The notes beneath the pieces were generated by a model. That model saw only the letters and a program-made list of their open reading frames with translations, ran no database searches and was not told the origin of the DNA. Positions 42,466 to 54,942 of a DNA stretch of 64,000 bases are shown here, piece after piece. A program made the position numbers and the translations under genes. The DNA is taken from assembly GCA_030549495.1 (NCBI GenBank), contig JAUIRK010000889.1:1494501-1558500 (forward strand). Direction: 5' to 3'. The stretch's first letter is position 1, and each line of letters starts with the position of its first letter. Origin of the DNA: Nectonema munidae (Eukaryota > Nematomorpha > Nectonematoida > Nectonematidae).

Positions 42466-44520
42466 ATTGATTCTCATCAAAGACCCCACAAATCACAAAA
42501 TTTAGTCGATTTTCATTTGACTTCTGTGATAAATTCCTAATTATGTTCCTTTACTATTTAAACTTGTGCAATACTACACATTCATAAATCCTAATATTTT
42601 TAAAAATACTTTTTTTTCTTTTCAACATTCAATGAGTCAATCTAATCTTATTTTGTTTTCACCTTTTCAAATAAATTTAATTATATTTATTATATTTTTT
42701 AATTTTCCTGCCACTACAATGAGCAATTAAATTGATTTGGTTGCCTTTATTTTACTTTGTTAAGTACACACAGGCCCGTCTATACTCATCGTCCATCACA
42801 ATATTTTTCAGCTTTTTTTTTTAAATACACCTGATTACCATAGCTATATTCCCTTTTAAAATTAAATCATATTTATATTTGTAATAAATCTTATAAATTT
42901 CAATTTGAATTATGTACTTCAAGTTTAAATGATCTCAAAATTATTTATTATAGATATAAATTTTGGTATTACTCATTTTATTTTAATAAAAAGCGCCTAA
43001 TTTATGTAAATTTAAAAACTGAAAATAAACAAAAATTAATAAGTTAAGATATTATTTTTTAAGACACAAACAACTAAATGTAATTTAAATACATTCAATA
43101 ATGAGTTATTAACAGATGAAACAATTTAAACAAGTTTATGGTGTATAATGTTCTGTAAACAAACTTTTGATGACTTTAAAAAAAGCCTTTATTTATTTAA
43201 TACTAGTTATTGTTCATTTGTCAGTATTTGAATGAAAAAACTTTGTCGAGTTTATATTATTGTTTATGGGATCGTTCATAATAAATGCCATCAATGAGTT
43301 TTTGCATTTTCTAACCCCGCTTTCCACCTCTCAAAGAATCTCAACTTTTTCCAAAATTTTAAAAGAAAATCTAAAAATAGTGAGCAATCGATAAACTGAA
43401 ATATAAATATTCGTCAAGTAGCTGAAATAGTATTAGGATGTATAATTTTGAAAGAAAAATATCTGTTAAAATAAATAAAACAAAACAAGGGTTTAATGAG
43501 TCAAAGGCAAAAACGAGTGCAAAAAGATTCAATGCCTTTACAGAAAAGCAAAAGAGCTATGGCTGAGAAATAATCTGAAAATAATAAAAGATAGATGTAT
43601 GGAAATTAAAAACAATAAAAACTACAATTGAATGTTAAGAAGTCAATTTTTCTCTTATTAACCCATTTAAGGCCAAGCAAATCAGACGATATCTAAAAAA
43701 ACGCAGACGATTTATATTCAAAGTCATTGAAAAAAGCAGACCAAGATGAAATTACTTATGTTCCAAAATAGGAACATTGGCCGTAAATGGATTAATATGT
43801 ACATTTTATACATCAAATAGGTACAAGAAAGAAAAATGATATGATTGGGTATCTTTACTTGAAAAAGAAGAAGAGAATTTATTTCGCAAAATGTTAAAAA
43901 AAATGATATAACTCAGAAAATTAAGAAAAATATTTTATATATAAATAAAATAAAATAAAATAAAAGCATTAAACATAAATGAACAAGTGTATTGAGAAGT
44001 TTCAACATTTATAAATTAAATTTCATATAACCAAATACAATCTTTTTTTTAATTATCGGTATCGCATCGATAGGGAAGAATAATCTTCCATAGCTGGATA
44101 GAATAGAGTTACAAAAATAAAATGAATTGATAGTTGCGTTGTTAAACAGAAGGCAGCGAAGCCGCTGATATGCTTAACCATTAAAAAACAGATAGGAAAT
44201 ATTTTATTTATGCGAAAGAAAGGAGTATTATAGATGCAGACATAAGCAATGAGTTATAAATGTATCAACGCTTTAATTAAGAAAGTAAACACTACAATAA
44301 ATAAAAAAAAAATTTTTCAATAATTACGTGTTTTAAATTTCTAAGAGCATTAATTTAAAAGATTACACATACCAATTTTTAAGATAACATTTGGTAATAT
44401 AATTTTTTATTAAAAAATTTTTCATTCTTTTTTTAATGATTTTGTAAGAAGTGTTGAACGTAATAAAAAATATTAACAGTTCATTGTAAAATTTAGACTT
44501 TCTGTATTTTTGTTCCAATA
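42466..44520. other. 3' flank of the KIAA0319-like gene, AT-rich
   Basis: Includes the candidate polyadenylation signal at 42670 and a complete family-A MITE at 43658-43795. No other gene recognised. Confidence 0.5.
43658..43795. repeat. TTAA MITE, family A, complete, reverse orientation
   Basis: Ttaacccatttaaggccaag at the left and ggccgtaaatggattaa at the right, with cagacgatatctaaaaa and ggaacataag-type words inside. Confidence 0.8.
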
Positions 44521-44525
44521 TTTCA

Positions 44526-45410
44526 GGTTTGTTTGAAGAAATTGGAGTATCTCATCTTCCCAACCAATGGCGTTTATTTATTGATTCGTCCTTAAAATTT
44601 TGAAAGCAGTTTTGCTTCATAACGGTAATAAATATCCCTCAATACCTATCGGTCATTCCTCACAAGTCACAACTTCAAGAAGGTTTGCTTTTGGAAATGC
44701 AGGGTGGATATACAAAGTATCCTTGCTTCCTTTGTTTATGGAACAGTAGGGACATAGAAAAGCATTATACAGAAAATGTCTGGCCAAAAAGAACATTATT
44801 CAAAATTAGGTGACATAATGTCAAGTTTACTCCACTGCTACAGAAAGAAAAAGTCCTTTTACCACCATTCCATATCAAACTTGGCCTTGCTAAACAATTC
44901 ATTACGGCTTTGTCTTCTGACAGTCAGGTGATATGTGAGTTGAGACTAATGTTTCCATAAATTTCTGAAGTAAAGTTAAATGCCGGTATATTTGATGGTC
45001 CTTAAAAAAATGCTCAATTAGAAAATTTTTGAAAGTCAGATGACGAAAAATGAGAAAAAAGCATGGATGTCATTCAGAAATGTTGTTAATGGGTTCTTAT
45101 GGAAAAATAAGGCGGACAACTTCAAGGAATTGATTTTGGAACTGATTAAAATTACAAAGAGTTGAATTGTAGAATGACAATTAAAATGCATTATTTGCAT
45201 TCTCATTTGAATTTTTCAAGTCAAATCTTGGAGATGTATTGGAGGAGCACGGAGAGCGGTTTCAACAAGATATTAAAGAGATGAAAAAGGGGTATCAAGG
45301 AAGATTGCATGAAAGTATGATGGGAGATCAGGTTTGGAATTTAACTCGTCAAAGTTCAGGTAAAAACAAGCGAAAGAGCCGAACTAATACATTATTTTGA
45401 TTTTTTTTGT
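44526..45410 (+). pseudogene. Decayed repeat-encoded ORF of unnamed family
   Basis: In broken frames the plus strand reads QWRLFIDSS, LKAVLLHNGNKYPSIPIGHS, GGYTKYPCFLCLWNSRDIEK, LLPPFHIKLGLAKQFITAL, KLNAGIFDGP, EKKAWMSFRNVVNGFLWKNK, MHYLHSHLNFF, GERFQQDIKEMKKGYQGRLH and WNLTR. I recognise this order as a dispersed ORF family found in many copies in invertebrate genomes, probably mobile-element borne. I cannot name the element class. The copy is clearly dead. No terminal repeats were found around it. Confidence 0.55.
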
Positions 45411-45740
45411 GTATTTTTCTAAAAAATAAACATTTAAAAAAAATTCAAAATTCAAATATGAACTTTTAATAAACATTTATAAAATCATTTAGTCATACAT
45501 GTATATACAAATATATATGTATATGCAATTTATTCAATTTCAAAAAATATATGAAAACTTATAGCAGTGCAAAAATAAAGCAGATTTTCAGAATCAGCTT
45601 GCCTTAAATGATAAAAAAACATTTAATTTATTAGAAATAAATATTAAGTGGTGATTCCAGTTAATATTACAATTTATAATAAGGCCCAAAAAATTTATTT
45701 TAAAATTTTTTTAGGGCTTTAGATTTAGAAATATTTAAAT

Positions 45741-46096
45741 CCATACAATTTAAGAAAAACCATTTTTTACTAAGTTGAAATCATTCTCTACAAGTAAACT
45801 CAGATCATTTATACTTTTATATTTATATTCAGAAATTGGAACAATGAGAGTAACATCATCACCTTATTAAAGAATTTCAAACTTATTGCAAAAATTAAAT
45901 ATATCGTTTAAAATGGGTCCCAAAACTGCTCCTTGAAGAACTTCGCGATTAATTTTGATAGGAGATGACAGACAATCATTAACAAAAACGCATTGATATC
46001 GATCACTAAAATTGGATTCAAAGAAAGCGAGACCTTTATTACAAAAACCATTTAATTTTAGTTTGTTCAATAAAATAGAGTATGATGCTGTATGGA
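45741..46096 (-). mobile_element. Outer LINE, 3' part of the reverse transcriptase
   Basis: The minus strand reads YSILLNKLKLNGFCNKGLAF, ...LQGAVLGPILNDI and GDDVTLIVPISEY (palm, with a YADD-like box). This is the second half of a LINE reverse transcriptase. Its first half lies beyond an inserted LINE at 47316-47990. The frame has stops. Confidence 0.7.
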
Positions 46097-47304
46097 GTGA
46101 GTGAGGGAAATCTCTAAGCACTTTCAAGCGTTGGCTGATATGCTTGCTGTATTGCTATGAATTAGATGGCTTTGATTGGTTTTTTCTATGTGACGGAAAT
46201 CGAATCAGTTCTTATGTTCTAAAGGAGCAAAATAAAAGGAAAGAAAGTGTAGAAGTGTTGTATTAAAGGGGTGATATATGAGATTAGGAGTTGGGTAATG
46301 GAGGGATAAGATTTTGGTGTGCTTTAAGAATTGGTTCTATTGTTGTGGTGTGATACGCGTTAGTGATTGTGAGGAGACAGGTACGGTGAATTTTATTGAG
46401 AATAATTTTAGTATTATGCAGCTTTAGGGAGAAAACCCAGGAGAGGATACCGTATTGAATTATGGGTAAAATAATTGATATATAAATATATTTTGAAATT
46501 TTCGGGTTTAGTCCCCTTTTATAGGAGATGGCTTTCTTGAAGGAGAAAATGATAGGCGTGAGTTTAGTGTGTAGGTTTTTGATGTGTGCTGAGAATTTAA
46601 GGTTTGATTGGAAAATGACTCCGAGATATTTTATTTGGGTTACTGGTGTGATTGGTGTGAATGATGGCATGGCTAGGGGTTGTGGTAAGATTCTTTTCCT
46701 AGTGAAATGTATGATATTCAGTTTACTCTGTTTAAACTGAATTTTGTATTTAGAGGCTAAGGAATTAATATTCGTCGAAAGGGTGGTAGCGTTGTTCAAA
46801 TTGGTTTCCTGGTCGTCGTTGGAGAAGGTAAAGAGAATATCGCCAGAGTAGCATTGTGCGAAGTGTGAGTTGGAATTAATGTAATCTAGGAGTGAATTAA
46901 TGAGGATGAGCCATAAAATGTCTGAGAGTTTGGCGAGAGTTGTTTTATGTAAGTGTTGCTATTGTGATAGGGTAATTGTTTTTTGATTAAGTTGAATAGA
47001 ATTGCGGGATGCTAAGCAGAGTTGAAAGCATTATCAATGTCGAGAAAAGTTGTTGTTGCAATTTTGCGATGGTTTAGTGTGTTTTCCAAGGAGAGAGTTA
47101 GGCGTAAAAGGGCCATTTCAGTATTTTTGTTAGGGAGGTAGGTAAATTGATTGAAATGAATGAAATTCTTTCTGCAAATGTGGTGTAGTAATCTTTTTCG
47201 TAAAATTCGTTCTAGTACGTTGCCAAGAGACGGTAAAACCGAGATAGGGCGCCAGTTGTTAATTTCGTTGATGTTTCTGTTGGGTTTGGGGATTAGCACT
47301 AGCT
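46097..47304 (-). mobile_element. Inner LINE, 5'-truncated, inserted in another LINE
   Basis: The minus strand starts within a reverse transcriptase (IPKPNRNINEINNWRPISVL at 47299) and continues through FIHFNQFTYLPNKNTEMALL and FLDIDNAFNSA. After a decayed middle it ends with QFKQSKLNIIHFTRKRIL, IKYLGVIFQSNLKFSAHIKN and IIQYGILSWV at 46284-46799. Stops and frameshifts break it near the middle. The insert is bounded by the 11-bp duplication tgctgtatgga (46086-46096 and 47305-47315). A short CTCACTCACTC run marks the 3' end. Confidence 0.75.
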
Positions 47305-47990
47305 TGCTGTATGGAATGCTTTAGTTAGATACTAAAAAATTAGAATTGTATCTGAAATAGAATCCAAATGTTCATAGATATTGTTCAAAAAATAAGAGTG
47401 CAGAAATCCAGTTGAATAGTTTTTACGAAAGCCAAATTGTTTTTTGTATAATAGGTATAAGAAGAGAAGTAATCATAGTTTGAAAATTTAATATTTTTTC
47501 AAAAATTTTAGAAAAAAGTGGTATTATTAAAATAGGCCAATAATTTAACACTAAAGACTTATCACCTTTTTTAAACAAAAGAATAATCTTTTTATTTTAA
47601 AACTCAGTAAACACATTAAATTCAACACATGAATTATAGCCAATTACAAGAAAATCAGAAACGAATATTCTTTTCCTTACTTATCAAACATATCGTCGGT
47701 GTCATATGAAGCAATATTATAAATAGCATAGATGATATCCTTTTGATTAAATTTACCTATACAAATGTAACATGAACAGCGGGATGTATAATACAGATAG
47801 GAATAGTCTACTTCATTATGGTTATTTGTTGAAATATTAGCAAAAATTATTGAATTGATGTGATATTGATATTGGATCAGAAGAGTAGTAGGCATTAGTT
47901 TTAATAACAAGTTTTTGTAAATTTGTTTTTTAGCTTCAAAACTGAATTTAAATTTCGTCAAAATGACTTGGATTCATTAGAATTATAAAA
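47305..47990 (-). mobile_element. Outer LINE, 5' part of the reverse transcriptase
   Basis: The minus strand gives SFEAKKQIYKNLLLKLMPTT, then IILLFKKGDKSLVLNYWPIL and FSKIFEKILNFQTMITSLL. These are the classic first RT blocks (PIFKKGDKS...NYRPISLL...FSKIFEKI). It breaks off at TKAFHTA, which continues as HTASYSILLNKLKL at 46096 after the inner LINE. Several stops. Confidence 0.7.
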
Positions 47991-47999
47991 AATGTGTTT

Positions 48000-49550
48000 A
48001 AATAACTTTGCTTCAAATTTTTAATTGTTGATTAAATTACATTTCTTATCGAGATATATTTAAAGCTCAAAAACATTTTCGCCCGATCTTTTAATTTTTT
48101 AATTTTTTTATGTATTTTTTTCCGTTCTATAATTAATTCTATTATTTGTAATCCATGGATTACGGCGGCTTGATTTTTTTAAGGTTATGTCAAAGCTAAT
48201 TGAAATTCAGACGGTCAGACGTTTCTAACCAACAGACTGAATCCCACTACTGTCTATAAACCCTCTTACTTGTTTAATTCAAACTTATTTAGATTATTAA
48301 CTGATCAATTTAATATTCGCTGAAAGATAATCCTGAACAAATATATTTAAAATCTTTTAAATACTTTTATAAATTAAATTGTAATGGCGTGAAAAAACAG
48401 TAAAGAAATGTAAAATTTCTCAATGTAGACCGAATTACTCCCAGTAAAAATAGAAAAAAAATATAAAAAGCTTACGTATGTTTTACGTTAGAATAAATAA
48501 ATCAAGTTTGGATTATGAAAGAATCCTTAATGAAAAAACTTAAGGCTTTTGAGAAGTGTTGATATCAAAGAATTATGGAAAATGCTTATATTACAAACTT
48601 AATAAAATCTACGAAAAATGCATTTCATCCTACACGTGACAAGGAAAACCATTGAAAAAAAAAATATTTTTCTATTAAAAAATATCATTTTTAGTTTACT
48701 CAAGTTTTCAATGGTCATTTTATAAACTCAAAATTTTTAAAAATTATTATATTTTATAAAAAATTTGCATGTTTTTTTACAATTTAACAAATAGATACTA
48801 TTTTTATATGGAGTTAGAATTGAACGGGAACTTTTTTTAAAAGTAAAAATAAACATCCATATTTGCAAATTTTTTGCTATCGCGTAAAAAAGCGTATCAG
48901 ACTTAGTTCTGATAACTTATTTGTTTTTAAATTTTTTTTACCAATTCTTAACTCTGTAAAAGTATCCTTTTTGTTTATTTAAATATTCATTCATGTGATT
49001 ACATGGAAAATAAAAAATATTAAGATTTTTATTACGAATTATTTTCAATGGGGAGCATAAGTCACCAGTTTATTTCAATGCTTCTTAAACTGTAAAAGCA
49101 TTTAACTTTTTAAGTTTCTGTAGAAAGCTAGCTATCCTTATTCAAAAAATTCTGTCACAAATAATTCAAAGACTCTGAATCTGATATAATTTGGGGATTC
49201 TTGCTCCACAAATTTACTCTCAATTTCGTAAAATTGTTTTCCTATTTTAAGGTAAAAAATAATCTATCGTAAAATTAATGCAAAATAGGTAGACGTTCAA
49301 ATTATGCAGAAGAAATAAAGGCTTGAAAAATAACCTTATCTTATCTTTCAAATAAAAATAAAGCAATATAATGATTTCAAATATAAACTAAAGCTTGACA
49401 ACCAAATTTTTTCAAGTTTTCCCTTTCTTCCCTAATGGTGATAAAACTTTTCATAAAAATTGAATTTGGATTCTTATTGAAAGTTCTTCTAAATTCAAAA
49501 GCTGGTAAAAGATAATAATAAATAAGTTTTCCTATTTGTATAAATAAGAT
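48000..49550. other. AT-rich region without a supported gene
   Basis: Only short chance frames; nothing recognised on either strand. Confidence 0.5.
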
Positions 49551-49552
49551 TG

Positions 49553-49812
49553 AAGAAAAAGACTTAGGTGGTTTGGTCATATTTCCAGAACACAGTGGTG
49601 AGGAAATAAGTATGCCTTAGAATTAAGTTATGAATATAGACCCAAATTAGCCTGGATTGAAAACATAAAGAAAGATATGGGAAGTTTTGGACGGGTTGTG
49701 CTGGAGACAGAAAATTAAGCTAGCTAGATTCATCTTGGTTATGTGTTTTTTTATAGTGATCCGGCTTACCGCAACATGCGGAGACCAATCAAGGCCTTTA
49801 AATGGAATGCTG
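49553..49812 (+). mobile_element. LINE 3' end remnant
   Basis: In shifting frames reads WFGHISRTQ, KYALEL, RPKLAWIENIKKDMGSFG and SDPAYRNMRRP, the C-terminal order of LINE ORF2 proteins (WFGHVVR...GRPKTTWREDVEKDL). Interrupted by several stops. Confidence 0.6.
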
Positions 49813-49848
49813 ATAAAAATTTTTATTTCTAAAAATGGAACAATGCGC

Positions 49849-49977
49849 TTAACCTTTTGAGGACCAGAATTTTCAAGACTAATCGCCTGCTTTTTTTCAA
49901 TGGACTTTTATATACCTAAAGCAGACGCTTTTCATTTTATGCTACACCCTTGTTACACTGGTCCTCAAAGGGTTTAA
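49849..49977. repeat. TTAA MITE, family C
   Basis: Ttaaccttttgaggaccaga and ctggtcctcaaagggtttaa are inverse arms with TTAA at each tip. Gcctgctttttttcaatgga and gcagacgcttttcatttt lie inside. Confidence 0.75.
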
Positions 49978-50842
49978 ATGCGGTAAACAATCTCTTCATT
50001 ACATAAAATGCGTAAAAAAGATGTCAATTAAATGTTTCGCTCAATGAAAGACAAACATCCCGTAGGGAAAATGAAGGAACAGGAGAACTAGAAATGCGTA
50101 AATTTACAGTGTACGACAATATGACTCCAAGATGTCTTGGTTTTTTTAATTGCAAATTACCAGGGGATATATATCAATCCCAAATTTTCATTCACCTATT
50201 TCATAATTATGCCGGTATTCGAAGTTTTTAAAAATAAAACGATTTAATTCAATTTAATTGATCCAAGATAAAGCAGGCGATAGTGATGTACCGATTAGAT
50301 CGTCATCAGTATTGGCTTAGTTCCCTTTTTTTGTTCACGGATTTTATCAACTGAACCAACAAACAAATAAGACTTTATACTAGACCTATAAAGAGTAAAA
50401 GAGCCTTTTTATTTTATGGGTAGCGATACGAAATCTGCCTTTTGTTCACAATTTGATGCAAAAAAATATTCTAAACTTATACATGGAGTTAGACATCGTT
50501 TACAAATAGCGTAAACGAATTTGCCTTTATTTTGACCGTTCTTCTTAACTTTTGAAGATTTAGATTCCTACTTTATAGCATAGTATGTCAATTTTGGCAT
50601 TGGTGCAATAATTGTGATCAGTTGACATTAAGTAATTTAATACTTATAACTACTAATCAAGAAATCGTTGATATTTATTGGACAATAGGCAAGTTACTAA
50701 AAGGAGACACCGACTCCAACAAGTTCCTCAATGCTTCCCACTCTGACATCCTGGTCTGTATATATACAGTGAAACGTGCTTTATAATAAACAACCACATG
50801 CTTTTTGCGACTGATTGCAAATATTCCTGTTTAACCCAAATC

Positions 50843-51270
50843 CAGTGGTGTAACTAGGTAGGGGCGGTACGCCCCGGTCTGCATATTTTGAATTCACTCA
50901 TATATTGCAATCAATATGATGTTAAAATCTTAGTTTGTGTTATAAGAGATTTTCATTTGACAAACACAAAAAAACATGCATACACAACAAATCTGAGACC
51001 TGAAAAAAGTTTTTGACGAAGTTATTGAAGAGTTTGCTAACAGAAAAGCTAGAAAAGTTCATCTATAAAAAGTTAAAAATGAATATTTGTATGTAATTAA
51101 ATAAATTTTTCAGTTTTTTTTATTTTTATATTAAAGCATTATTTTCTATTGTATAAAACTAATTTATAAATAAATAAAGTTTTATCCGTTTGTAACCAAT
51201 TTTTTTAAATAAAAAGGGGCGTCAAATTTAGGACCCGCCCGGAGCGGCAATTCTCATGGTTACGCCACCG
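50843..51270. repeat. hAT-like MITE, 428 bp, with perfect 8-bp target duplication
   Basis: Ends cagtggtgtaactagg and ccatggttacgccaccg-type inverse (ctcatggttacgccaccg). Flanked by cccaaatc on both sides (50835-50842 and 51271-51278), the 8-bp duplication typical of hAT insertion. The interior is AT-rich, with GC-rich rims. Confidence 0.8.
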
Positions 51271-51278
51271 CCCAAATC

Positions 51279-52098
51279 ATCCCATCGTCAGTTCAAACTG
51301 ACGCAGATTTCTTCATTTGAATGCATTTTCTAATTACTTAATCTCGTCTCTCTTCTCTGGAGTTAAATGTGTCAATCCTCATTAAGCTTAGCACACCTTC
51401 ACAAAGACCAATATTGATGCTTCCCTTAAGTGGTTTCTTAATACAAGCTTGACTGCACTTCTATTTTTGATTCTTCCAAAACGCAATTTAAAAAATCATG
51501 TATTCAATTCCATACTCATATTCTTTTTATTTTGGGTTCCTCCTTAAATTTCATTCCTATTTAATACCTCTTTTGATCCCAAAAATTTCTGACGAAATTA
51601 AGTCATTTGATTTAAAAGCATCATCTGACCGCCCACCATTTAAAAAAAGCGTTGTCTGGAGTTGTGCACGCTTAGAATTTTCCTTATACTCTTTAGCGAT
51701 ACAAATAATTCTACTACAACTTATACTTCTAAATCTTATATCACAAAAATTAAAAAATCTTTGCCTCATTTAAAAATTACTTTGTCATCAAATGGGTTAA
51801 AATATTTTTGTTTTTATCCCCGGTATTACGCTATTCCATCATCAGCATAACCTCTCATTTAAAAAAATATATTTTTTTAAACTGAGTGAACAAAAAATGC
51901 TCATAAGCTTTTAAGAGTTAAAATTTCCCAGTTATGAACATGGTTTCTTTTTGGGATAAGAATTTAATTTATATTCTCAGAATATGAAAAAAAAACTTCA
52001 AAAAAAATGTATAAAAATTTATTAATTTTTTTAAAGAACTTTTTTTATCATCTTTTCTCTTTTGCTACTTCTACTTTTTATATTCGTAGAATCTATAG
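51279..52098. other. Upstream region of the exosome gene
   Basis: AT-rich; no second gene seen. A pyrimidine-rich tract ending ttcgtag and aatctatag just before the ATG at 52099 could be a splice acceptor for a non-coding first exon. Confidence 0.35.
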
Positions 52099-52995
52099 AT
52101 GGAGTATTTGAGGACGTTCCTTCCAGAGTATCATTACACGAGCTATGTTGATTCTGCGAACTGCCGACCAGACAAAAGAGATTTCGACGAATACCGCCAA
52201 GTCCAAGTATCACACGATGTCCTGTCATCGTGCTTGTCTTCTGTCGCTCTCACTCTCGGCAATACGTTTGTTTACGCAGGAATCAAGGCCAAGCCGGTGA
52301 CTTTCATGATAACAGACGCAACTGCCACCACATACCTCACCCCACAGATGCAGAGCCTGGTCAGCGTGCAAGTGGACACGGATTCCACATCCCCTTTAAT
52401 TTCTGCTTCCCCGAATGAAATCCGCGACACCCTGTTAACTACGCTCTCTTTAAGAAGCGAAGCAGCAGATTCTGCGTTTGGCGTTCACAGCCTGAAGATC
52501 GTTTGTCAGGGAGGAGGACAGGATTTGAAAGAGTTGTACTGGAAGCTGTATCTCTCAGTCGCCATTTTGAATGATGACGGAAATGTTCATGACGCTGTCC
52601 TGCTCTCTCTTCTTTTCTCGTTCCTCAAGCTGAAGCTTCCCACCTCTCCACTTCTCAACGCCGATTCAAAAAGTTTCCTTCTTCCAAATGAGACGCTATA
52701 TGTGCCTTTATTTCCGTCGGGTGTCGAAGGAGTTGCGATTCCCTTCACTGCCATGCTTTACAAAAGCCAGGGAGGAGAGGATCTCTTGATCGTTGATCCA
52801 AACAGAGAAGAAGAAGAACTTGCGCTCGCCGTAATGACCTGCATGGTCACTCCCTCAGGCCACATTTTTGCTCGTAACGTGTGTAAGGTGGGTTCCTTGC
52901 GCAAAGAACACTTTAAACTATTTTATGATGCAGCGACAAAACATGCCAAAGCAGTGACCAATAAATTCTTTGCATCCTACTTTTATTATCCATGA
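52099..52995 (+). CDS. EXOSC8: Exosome complex component RRP43-like (EXOSC8), single exon
   Basis: Encodes a 298-residue subunit of the RNA exosome core, one of six RNase PH-fold proteins forming the ring that feeds RNA to the 3'-5' nucleases in nucleus and cytoplasm. The RNase PH domain spans nearly the whole protein. It starts with YVDSANCRPDKRDFDEYRQV (human: KENCRPDGRELGEFRT). It continues with SSVALTLGNTFVYAGIKAKP and a later DGNVHDAVLLSLLFSFLKL (human: DGNILDACTFALLAALK), and ends with LLIVDPNREEEELA (human: LLIVDPTGEEEHLA). It is slightly longer than human EXOSC8 (276). No introns. The start Met aligns about where the family begins. AATAAA follows at 53119-53124. RRP43 and RRP42/45 are related, but the motif wording fits RRP43 best. 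Confidence 0.9.
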   Translation: MEYLRTFLPEYHYTSYVDSANCRPDKRDFDEYRQVQVSHDVLSSCLSSVALTLGNTFVYAGIKAKPVTFMITDATATTYLTPQMQSLVSVQVDTDSTSPLISASPNEIRDTLLTTLSLRSEAADSAFGVHSLKIVCQGGGQDLKELYWKLYLSVAILNDDGNVHDAVLLSLLFSFLKLKLPTSPLLNADSKSFLLPNETLYVPLFPSGVEGVAIPFTAMLYKSQGGEDLLIVDPNREEEELALAVMTCMVTPSGHIFARNVCKVGSLRKEHFKLFYDAATKHAKAVTNKFFASYFYYP

Positions 52996-54937
52996 TTGCT
53001 TTTAAATTCAATTAACTTTTTATACAAACAGATTTCTCGAAAAATCTAGTTATTTGGACCAATTATAATCGAATATAGATTAACTTGTCCAGAGGTAGTT
53101 TCTTATTTAGATTTTAACAATAAAAACAAGCTTTCCTCGACTGAAAAATTTGGAATCATTGTGAAGAAGCTTAATAATATAAATATTTGATCAATTTAGG
53201 ATATCGAATTGAACAAAATGATAAATCGAATCGAGTATATTTTAAATTATACAAAGAAATATGATATTTAAGCTAATCATGTGTTTTTTTTCAATATAGT
53301 TTATATATTTAATTCAAGCGACGAAGAGACATTATTTACGTAATTAACATCAACCCAAGCTTTATCCTTCAAGTCAAAGAAAATAAGAAGACCTTATTTA
53401 TCAATGGGAGACAAACTGGTTATTAAAAGATTTGAAATCATTGTTCCAAGTAGTGATAGAACGATTAATGAAGAATCGTATTTTTTTTTATAAGTATCGG
53501 TATAATATCGGCAAAGATACTTTCATTCTGAATCCCTGAAATGGATAATTGCTCTGAAAAATTGAATCAGCATGTCTGATAAGCTTGAAAACTTGATAAC
53601 GTCAAATGAACATATTTTGAAGCTTTTATCTCCAGTCACATGCCAAAACCAAATGAGCTGGCATTTTCAAAAATGAAAAGAAGCAGTTTCCTCAATTAAC
53701 AGCGAAGAATGTAAAAGTTATATAAAACATGCTCTGCGTAATATACAAAATGGACAGATGGGAATTGCTCTTTTGTGATGAATAAAGGTATTTTGTTTGT
53801 TTTGAATTACACTTGAAATAATTAAAACGAGTGTATAACCATTAGCATTTTTTTGAGAAGATTTTGCGGTGAGATCAAAAAAGACAATCTAGAATTTAAA
53901 AATGACATTTTAGAACTTAAAATGGTATAAATTTCAAATATGTTGAATCTAGTAGTGATGTTCATTTTTATCATGAAAATCAATCAAACCTCTCAAAAAT
54001 GATGTAAATATAGCAGCTCATATCAAAATTAAAATTTTTATTGAAATACTTATAAAAATTGTTTTACACATATTTACCCATTTTCAAGTATGCTGAATTC
54101 CGTGGTGATGTCCATTTTTTTACGCAACTTGCGATTTTAGGAAAAGTCATGAAATATCGAGGAATTATCGTCCAATTTTGTACAATAAGATTTTTGTTGA
54201 GGGGTAGCTTTTAGGACATTGACATGATTGTGAATAAAAATAATTTGAAGATTTCCATAAACTCATCATGCATTTTTCTGGAAGTAGCATTTATAGCCAT
54301 CATGAGCTTGATGAATTCATCAAATTTACCATAATTCGATGAATCAGCAGTTTCATTATGCCAGCGATAGGATATTTAAAATTCTGAAAATTTTCCTATA
54401 GTTACGTTTTCTGAAGAATATAGTCTGGCAAACAGGATCTAAAATTGAATGAATAGAATAAGTTATGTGAGATTTTTTTTGTTTGAGACTGCCATTAAAA
54501 CATAGAGAAACAGTGATCACTAGTCATCGCATGTAATAAGGCCTTTATCTCCCATTGTTGCTTTTCACTAGTTATTGATACCAATGGTCACAAATGCTCT
54601 TTCAGACTTAGATGTTATAGTACTGAAACAACTGCATTCGTAACAAAAAGCCTTATCGAGAGATATGCTATACTCTATTTCATATCTTAACTCCTAAAAC
54701 ATCTTTTTTCTGTGTTCCAAGTTCAAAAATGTCTGTCTTCTAAAGATCGTATGAAAGGGCTTGTATTAGAAGACTCATTGCTAATACAGGCCTCGCCGCT
54801 ATCCGATACTATAAACTAACTTTTCCAATGTTATTCTCCCCTGTTATTCTGACTGTCTTCAACAAGCCAATGATGCTCTTACATCTGCCTAATCCGATAT
54901 AGATCAATCATGGGATCGTATTTTTATGACACAGGAA
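52996..54937. other. Intergenic, AT-rich, possible decayed repeats
   Basis: No gene is supported. Parts near 53580-53760 and 54000-54450 have scattered coding-like wording in broken frames, perhaps old transposon debris, but no family can be named. Confidence 0.35.
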
Positions 54938-54942
54938 CTTAG

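Noticed and set aside
46528-46740. Plus-strand 70-codon frame
   Set aside because: Shadow of the inner LINE reverse transcriptase on the other strand.
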